From MVYY01 sp012517575 (lineage in GTDB: Bacteria > Bacteroidota > Bacteroidia > Bacteroidales > Paludibacteraceae): a DNA stretch of 62,960 bases. The stretch is from positions 1 to 62,960 of the forward strand of contig JAVLUG010000008.1 of the NCBI GenBank assembly GCA_031629035.1, in the 5' to 3' direction. This document shows, in pieces, positions 57,801 through 62,960 of the stretch. A program made the translations under genes and the position numbers. Position 1 is the stretch's first letter. Every line of letters starts with the position of its first letter. Under the pieces are notes generated by a model that did not search any database, had not been told where the DNA came from, and saw only the letters and a list, made by a program, of their open reading frames with translations.

Positions 57801-57994
57801 AATGCCTCTTGCAAATTGGCGTAGGGCATCAGTGTAACGTGATAGGGCTCTTTATTGATTCCTATGCATTGAGGATCTTCTATTTCGGCCGGATAATCGA
57901 TGCCGGGTTTCAAGGGAGCAGATGCTTTTATCATCACAGGTTGCACAACAATTGCTGCGAAAATAAGCAAAAATAGGAATTTTTGTTTTGTCAT
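54839..57994 (-). CDS. GH2 beta-galactosidase
   Basis: Protein of 1051 aa with a signal peptide (1-24), probably periplasmic. It has the full large LacZ-type layout: sugar-binding domain (about 55-250), Ig-like domain, catalytic TIM barrel and C-terminal beta-sandwich (about 760-1040). The acid/base is E490 (LGNECGG) and the nucleophile E557 (YICEYAHAMF). It hydrolyses beta-galactosides or related glycans. It lies 51 bases downstream of a DUF1080 gene on the same strand, a pairing common in Bacteroidetes polysaccharide-use clusters. Confidence 0.92.
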   Translation of the reverse strand: MTKQKFLFLLIFAAIVVQPVMIKASAPLKPGIDYPAEIEDPQCIGINKEPYHVTLMPYANLQEALVANRRASSFARNLNGMWKFNWVPSPEQRPVDFYKTDYDVSSWKEIPVPSNWEVQGYGTPFYRNLGYTIKKDFPRVMSEPDPKYTAYKERNPVGSYRRDFELPADWAGRRVFITFDGVDCAFFIWVNGEKVGYSTNSRNAAEFDLTKYVKPGKNVLAVEVYQYSSGTWLEDQDMWRLHGIFRNVTLWSAPQTHIRDFFVKTDLDNQYKDAQVEIQAKVKNYGDKPGKAQLFTATLYDRNGKEIAKSTAQGKALSPKEEEQLTIQFPVSNPQKWTAETPNLYTLVLSGSEGEIISSKVGFRKIEIKGRIFTVNGVPIKLKGVNRHEHWSDVGHAITEEQMIRDLQVIKQGNCNHVRTSHYSDDPRWYELCDEWGIWLVAEANCECHGYDRRFDEEPLMKEAIISRNVANVENFKNHPSVIIWSLGNECGGVGTNFVEAMNTVKKIDLTRFLHYERFGIGKNNPSDFDGKMYGTPEQFAAIAQNKELTKPFYICEYAHAMFNSMGSLTEYSEMFDNNPNIVGGAIWEYQDQALWNKRDPNHPILAYGGGFGEFPNDHYFIHKGVVSYDRSISGTKVKPHYPEMKKAYQWIKTELIDPSKGTIRIKNKYQFISLDGFAGEWNVTENGVKIAEGKFDVPHIEAFNESIVNLPVKVENPKAGAEYFLNVSYTQKGNTLWANRGFEVAAEQFKLPINTPAMNGSKSAVPVKIKKDGNLVKISGNGFSLVFDQKTGFMTQLNKAEKNLLVEGESPKLVLWRAAHRNDDMWTYDNWSKYGLNSLTYSPVDFKVTKVDKSSVKVVSKIKAEGKEGFEAYHTATYLIKGDGSVKVENDVTFAGPRINLGRIGIRYRLDKQLDRVTYFGRGPQENYSDRKTGAFVGLYDLAVHNQYEYEKPMEYGNHEDVRWAELSGGNLPSIQFNADDHLMQISAIPYTDEEMFPVEYKIDLPKSNSTVFTLSTKTLGVGSASCGPKPLPEYLIWTDETHFTYSIKL

Positions 57995-58045
57995 GTTGTT
58001 AGTTTTTTAGAATATTCACTTTTTATGTTTGACTATTATTGTAAT

Positions 58046-58804
58046 CTATAATTTTCTGATCCAGATGTTTCTGAAACTTACCGGATTGCCGTGATCCTGC
58101 AAAACAATGGCGGCGGCGCCGTGTTTTTCAACGAAATATTCAGGAATGCCGATATATTGCGTAGGACCACGCAATTCGACATGATTTTGAATTAAAACGC
58201 CATTTTGCAAAATGGTAATGGCAGGGCGTGTAAAATAAGTGCCATCGTTGTTGAAGCGGGGTGCAGTGTAGATGATATCGTAGGATTGCCATTCGCCGGG
58301 CGCTTTGCAAACGTTAACCAGCGGCGCATATTGTTTGTAAATGCTTCCTGCCTGACCGTTTCTGTAAGTTCGGTTGTTGTAGCTGTCGAGCACCTGCACC
58401 TCATAGCGTTCCTGCATGAATATTCCGCTGTTCCCGCGACCTTGACTTTCGCCTTCTACTTTGGCCGGCGTTCGCCATTCGATATGCAGTTGACAATCAT
58501 CGAAAAGTTTTTTTGTTTTGATAATTCCGGCACCTTTGACAACGGTAACGCATCCGTCGGCTACTTTCCATCCGGGTAGGCCGCCTTCGGCATTCGTCCA
58601 TTCTTTGGAGAGGTCGTTGCCATCGAACAGAATAATGGCATCCGAAGGAGCATCAGCTGCAGTTCGACCGGGCGTAACGACGGGAACTTCCGGTTCCCAG
58701 ATTTCGGTCATTTCGGGTTTCATTTCCATAGGCTGTTTTGTTTGCGCGGAAATTGTTGAAGCAATGGCTAAAAATGTGAGCGCTAAAAAGCTAATTTTTT
58801 TCAT
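58046..58804 (-). CDS. Secreted DUF1080 protein (3-keto-disaccharide hydrolase type)
   Basis: Protein of 252 aa with a signal peptide (1-20, ending ISAQ). The DUF1080 jelly-roll domain spans about 50-250, with DAIILFDGNDLSKEWTN at its start and the end IVLQDHGNPVSFRNIWIRKL, both family signatures. Members hydrolyse 3-keto-glycosides or act as lectin-like sugar binders. It is first in an operon with the GH2 gene. The nearest likely promoter is TATTTTTG on the minus strand (58936-58943). Confidence 0.87.
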   Translation of the reverse strand: MKKISFLALTFLAIASTISAQTKQPMEMKPEMTEIWEPEVPVVTPGRTAADAPSDAIILFDGNDLSKEWTNAEGGLPGWKVADGCVTVVKGAGIIKTKKLFDDCQLHIEWRTPAKVEGESQGRGNSGIFMQERYEVQVLDSYNNRTYRNGQAGSIYKQYAPLVNVCKAPGEWQSYDIIYTAPRFNNDGTYFTRPAITILQNGVLIQNHVELRGPTQYIGIPEYFVEKHGAAAIVLQDHGNPVSFRNIWIRKL

Positions 58805-59144
58805 TTGATAAATATTTAGAAGTAACCTGTTCGATAATAAATATTAATCTACTGTCATTCAATGGCAACTAACGATGTATCAGGATTCATAATCCTCGAT
58901 AGGATGGTGCGTGTCAATTTGTTTAATGTTGTGTGCAAAAATAATAATTTCGCCATCAAAAGCGAAATAATAAAAAAACTCAAGTAATAAATGCCACTTT
59001 TAGGGAGGGAGAAAAAAAGAAAGATAATAATTGTTCAGTTCAAGGGAGAAAAAATCTTCTCCCCTTTCTCCTAACAAACCAAAAAAAAATTGCAAAGATG
59101 AAAGATTAAAAAAACAAAAGAGATGACAGAAGTTTTGTTATTTC
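58805..59144 (-). promoter_or_regulatory. Region between CRISPR trailer and DUF1080 gene
   Basis: No gene. On the minus strand ATTTCGC (58968-58962), 8-base loop, GCGAAAT (58953-58947) is followed by a T-rich stretch: a possible terminator for leftward CRISPR transcription. TATTTTTG (58943-58936), just downstream of the stem, could start the DUF1080-GH2 message with a leader of about 130 nt. Confidence 0.45.
58936..58968 (-). terminator. Possible terminator at CRISPR trailer side
   Basis: 7-bp stem ATTTCGC/GCGAAAT (58947-58968) followed on the minus strand by a T-rich tract (58946-58936). Reads leftward, away from the array. Confidence 0.4.
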
Positions 59145-62100
59145 ATTTCAATTTCTTCTGGTGCGATTAAAAGTCAGCGTTCCGCCTTTATATACAACCC
59201 TGTTTTTGTATTTCAATTCCTTCTGGTGCGATTAAAAGAGCGGCCGCAAATATCAACGGAACAGACGGTCAGGTTAATTTCAATTCCTTCTGGTGCGATT
59301 AAAAGTCTTGTACTAAAGTGGTGTCGACAATTTCGTCGTCATTTCAATTCCTTCTGGTGCGATTAAAAGGAATAGTAGCAGCAGGAGCTAAGTTTGAATT
59401 AGCGTATTTCAATTCCTTCTGGTGCGATTAAAAGCCAATCTTCTATCGGATTCGATCCCGTTTCTATGTGTAATTTCAATTCCTTCTGGTGCGATTAAAA
59501 GAAAACATGCCTGATGCGTTCACTCGGTTGGTTGGCGAATTTCAATTCCTTCTGGTGCGATTAAAAGGGAGCTACTGAAATAAGTGTAGCTAACTTGTCA
59601 GCGATTTCAATTCCTTCTGGTGCGATTAAAAGATCCGGCTGGACAGGACGAAGATGCTACGTTCACGAATTTCAATTCCTTCTGGTGCGATTAAGAGCAA
59701 TATGCAGCTTGTTTGAAGTGAACCGGGAACTATATTTCAATTCCTTCTGGTGCGATTAAGAGAAAAACGTATCATTATTCCACAACAAATACATGAAATT
59801 TCAATTCCTTCTGGTGCGATTAAGAGTGTAATTAGGGCTTCTAAAGGTTCAAGGGATCGAAATTTCAATTCCTTCTGGTGCGATTAAGAGCGTTAAACCA
59901 CTTTTGACTCTGGGCGTTTCTTTATATTTCAATTCCTTCTGGTGCGATTAAGAGCTTGGTGGCCTTGTAATTTAGTACGTCGTTATTTATTATTTCAATT
60001 CCTTCTGGTGCGATTAAGAGTTTGCCAAGTGATATTTGTTTCAGCGCAATCCATTATTTCAATTCCTTCTGGTGCGATTAAAAGACCACCTTCGATACAA
60101 TCCGGTGCATCGATAGCTCATTTCAATTCCTTCTGGTGCGATTAAAAGATATTATGTAACTTATATTAATTATTTAAATCTCATATTTCAATTCCTTCTG
60201 GTGCGATTAAAAGCTTTAAGTGTACATTCATACCCATCAAATCCGGAATTTCAATTCCTTCTGGTGCGATTAAAAGCCTGATCGGTGTCTATATCGTCCA
60301 CAATGATACCATCATTTCAATTCCTTCTGGTGCGATTAAAAGACACCAAACCCACCCACATCACCAACGTGGAAGAAAATTTCAATTCCTTCTGGTGCGA
60401 TTAAAAGGAAATGAAACATGTAAATTAATTAAAGAAGAAAGGTGATTTCAATTCCTTCTGGTGCGATTAAAAGAGTCATTCGAACAGGAGCGACACAAAC
60501 AAAAGGTATTTCAATTCCTTCTGGTGCGATTAAAAGTTGTTGTATTGCTGTTATATTTCCATTTTCTGCTGACATTTCAATTCCTTCTGGTGCGATTAAA
60601 AGCGTCCTTTTCGTTTACGTATAACGTATCCGTCTTTGTTTATTTCAATTCCTACTGGTGCGATTAAAAGAATAACCCGACTGCTTCTCGGCGTGTTAGC
60701 CTTGTATATTTCAATTCCTACTGGTGCGATTAAAAGCGGGAGAAGCTGTCGAAATTTGCAGTATAGAAACCCATTTCAATTCCTACTGGTGCGATTAAAA
60801 GCTGGAAAATGTCCTGCTCGTCAATGTCTGTTTTTACTGATTTCAATTCCTACTGGTGCGATTAAAAGTTTCTTTTACTTTTTTATTTTTCTCTATCCAT
60901 TCTTGATTTCAATTCCTACTGGTGCGATTAAAAGTTATTATTACAAATCAATAATCGCAGTACTGATCAAAAATTTCAATTCCTACTGGTGCGATTAAAA
61001 GCTTCTACTTCTGCAATTAGCCCCGATTGTAAACATCATTTCAATTCCTACTGGTGCGATTAAAAGAGCCAAATCCCAGTATGGCATCAATACTTATACC
61101 TGCTATTTCAATTCCTACTGGTGCGATTAAAAGATACATTCTTTCTTTGCTTGGCAGTGGTCCTTCACATTTCAATTCCTACTGGTGCGATTAAAAGTAA
61201 TCTTCCCCGCGATACTGTCGATTAATCTCGTCGATTTCAATTCCTACTGGTGCGATTAAAAGCCTACCGATGCAGACGTTACTCCCGTACCTGGTGAATT
61301 TCAATTCCTACTGGTGCGATTAAAAGAGTTTTGCGCTGTGGGGCCTTGATAATGATCTGATATTTCAATTCCTACTGGTGCGATTAAAAGCACAGAATCT
61401 ATTTAAAACAAGATATTTACCAAAATTTCAATTCCTACTGGTGCGATTAAAAGCGTCAGCCCATTCAAGATCACTCTCATCTCCGTCAATTTCAATTCCT
61501 TCTGGTGCGATTAAAAGCATGGACATGCACCAACGCAGAGCCATGATGTTGTAATTTCAATTCCTACTGGTGCGATTAAAAGATCGAATCCGATAGAAGA
61601 TTGGCTGAATCTTCACAAATTTCAATTCCTACTGGTGCGATTAAAAGACAGCCACATACGGGTCTCCTTTACAACCAATTTCAAATTTCAATTCCTACTG
61701 GTGCGATTAAAAGAAGAATGGCTAAATAGATGTTCTGTTATAGTTGAATTTCAATTCCTACTGGTGCGATTAAAAGCATGGACATGCACCAACGCAGAGC
61801 CATGATGTTGTAATTTCAATTCCTACTGGTGCGATTAAAAGGAAGGCAACCTTGGCGTGGACACCACTGATGCCAAATTTCAATTCCTACTGGTGCGATT
61901 AAAAGCTAACGATTTTTTTTTTCATAAACGTAAATTTTTAATTATTTCAATTCCTACTGGTGCGATTAAAAGGGATGATGGCTATGCGCAAATAAATCAT
62001 TATTGGTTGGAATTTCAATTCCTACTGGTGCGATTAAAAGGTAATATAGTGCCTATCAATATATTTATCCATAAAATATTTCAATTCCTACTGGTGCGAT

Positions 62101-62627
62101 TAAAAGGATGTAACTTTCAAAATTCATAAGGTTCAATTTGATTTCAATTCCTACTGGTGCGATTAAAAGATTTACAGCAGTAGTAAGAGAAAAAGGTTAT
62201 ACAGAAATTTCAATTCCTACTGGTGCGATTAAAAGAAATAAGTCCGAAAGGCATCGGCAAAAAAATATGAAATTTCAATTCCTACTGGTGCGATTAAAAG
62301 TATTACATTCAAATCCTGTGTTACTTGGGCAAGCGGAATTTCAATTCCTACTGGTGCGATTAAAAGTTAAATTTAACAATTAATGAAATACTTCACGATT
62401 GAATTTCAATTCCTACTGGTGCGATTAAAAGATAATTTCGGAACGCTGATTTTCTTATAGATAGCACATTTCAATTCCTACTGGTGCGATTAAAAGTAAA
62501 AATATAATCGAAGGTGCTGGTTATCAATTCCTTTAATTTCAATTCCTACTGGTGCGATTAAAAGTTTGGAAATCCTTTTTTAGCTTTAAAAAAGTTCGAT
62601 TTCAATTCCTACTGGTGCGATTAAAAG
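59145..62627 (-). CRISPR. CRISPR array, 54 repeats and 53 spacers
   Basis: Repeats of 29 nt, on the plus strand beginning ATTTCAATTCC and ending GGTGCGATTAAAAG; spacers 34-39 nt. On the minus strand the repeat starts CTTTTAATCGC and ends GGAATTGAAAT, the ATTGAAA end being usual for the 3' side of type I-B and III repeats. Transcription is therefore inferred leftward, with the leader at the right. The leftmost repeat (59145-59173) has a C-to-T change, as expected of the trailer end. Repeat variants fall in blocks: CCTTCTGG at repeats 1-23, CCTACTGG from repeat 24 (60642) on except repeat 37; TTAAGAG at repeats 9-14. No cas gene is in the window. Confidence 0.98.
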
Positions 62628-62853
62628 ACGTTGATATCGGCAAAAAATTAAGCTGAATATCAGCTCTTAAACAAAATATATACTTCTTTTTTGAAGTAAA
62701 TAAGTTGTCGATAGGCAAAAATACAAAAATTCCCGACTATCGACAACTTATTTTATATGTTGATTTTCAATATGTCAATGATCGCTGTTTTTCTCCTGAC
62801 TTCGACATATTTTAAAATCTTTTTTGTAACAGTTACATAATGAGGTATTTGTG
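62628..62853 (-). promoter_or_regulatory. Presumed CRISPR leader region
   Basis: AT-rich, non-coding, right of the last intact repeat. It contains a small palindrome, AGCTGA-ATA-TCAGCT (62651-62665), and a perfect 17-bp inverted repeat AAATAAGTTGTCGATAG (62698-62714) with 62737-62753, loop 22 nt. The orientation is inferred from the repeat end and trailer degeneracy. How much is leader and how much belongs to the neighbouring IS is unclear. Confidence 0.5.
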
Positions 62854-62902
62854 ATTTTTGCATCACCTATTTGGGTGACGCAAAGAAAAAATGATACCTT
62901 TG
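62854..62902 (+). promoter_or_regulatory. Hairpin and promoter in front of the IS transposase
   Basis: GCATCACC (62860-62867) pairs imperfectly with GGGTGACGC (62873-62881). TTTG at 62870-62873 and TACCTTTG at 62895-62902 (spacing 21) form a probable promoter ending 3 bases before the ATG. Confidence 0.5.
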
Positions 62903-62905
62903 CAT

Positions 62906-62960
62906 ATGTTTGTGCGCAAAAAGAAAAATCGCTCAGGTACAACGAGTGTTGTTGTAGCAG
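62906..62960 (+). CDS. IS1634-family transposase, N-terminal fragment (cut by window edge)
   Basis: Only 18 complete codons are visible: MFVRKKKNRSGTTSVVVA. This opening (MFVRKKKNxSG-x-SV-V) is what I know from IS1634-type DDE transposases of Bacteroidetes. The element continues beyond the window. Its left inverted repeat could not be defined; it should lie between 62628 and 62905. Whether the gene is complete cannot be judged. Confidence 0.7.
   Translation, partial: MFVRKKKNRSGTTSVVVA

Noticed and set aside
59942..62383. Several plus-strand open frames with repeated FQFLLVRLK or ISIPTGAIK segments
   Set aside because: They are translations of CRISPR repeats; the repeated peptide is the repeat read in different frames.

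Overview
The window looks like chromosome of a Bacteroidetes bacterium, most likely of the order Bacteroidales. Four things point there: promoters of the Bacteroidetes type (TTTG, 19 bases, TAnnTTTG), seen perfectly in front of the SRP RNA and RNase P RNA genes; a gldF homologue; a short secreted protein ending in a type IX secretion-like tail; and the family content (DapL route to meso-DAP, Lnb-type periplasmic domain, SusA-like amylase, IS1634-type transposase start). Base composition is AT-rich. The genus cannot be fixed from the sequence alone.

Layout. 1-4145: 4.5S SRP RNA, a YihY-family membrane protein, RNase P RNA and a YgiQ radical-SAM protein. 4481-7625: rplU-rpmA, serS and a phosphotransacylase-like gene. 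7615-10680 (minus strand): gldF, surE, a small membrane protein and lpxB. 10806-16525: a PagL-like outer-membrane deacylase, a TPR protein, a Crp/Fnr regulator broken by a frameshift, and an Lnb-type envelope protein. 16569-21686: kdsB, the lysine/peptidoglycan pair dapF-dapL, a threonine aldolase and a TSUP transporter. 21906-27275: a Rad50/Mre11-like pair and radA. 27663-31412: tRNA-His, an AlkD-like protein, Fur, purA, a YugP-like protease and tRNA-Arg. 31587-45117: rlmD, a GNAT protein, nadB, a mini T9SS-like protein, a Dabb protein, pheT, mtaB and purL. Most of this is ordinary housekeeping sequence.

45337-62960 is the accessory part. It starts with a secreted esterase and a maltodextrin operon (GH65 phosphorylase, SusA-like GH13, lipoprotein GH13) that ends in a DMP19-type acidic protein. 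A 757-base gap follows, holding a strong hairpin and a 261-bp MITE-like element. Next comes a minus-strand pair of a DUF1080 protein and a GH2 beta-galactosidase. A CRISPR array of 54 repeats runs from 59145 to 62627, with no cas gene in view. Its presumed leader is followed directly by the first 18 codons of an IS1634-type transposase.

The most unusual signals are in and around the array: blocks of repeat variants that read like a time record, one duplicated 36-nt spacer linked to the only out-of-place repeat variant, and a 17-bp perfect inverted repeat between leader and IS. Other points worth checking are a tRNA-His with two acceptor-stem mismatches, a Rad50-like ATPase with a membrane hairpin in place of a zinc hook, and a probably leaderless fur message. 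I did not find a clearly new multi-gene system.
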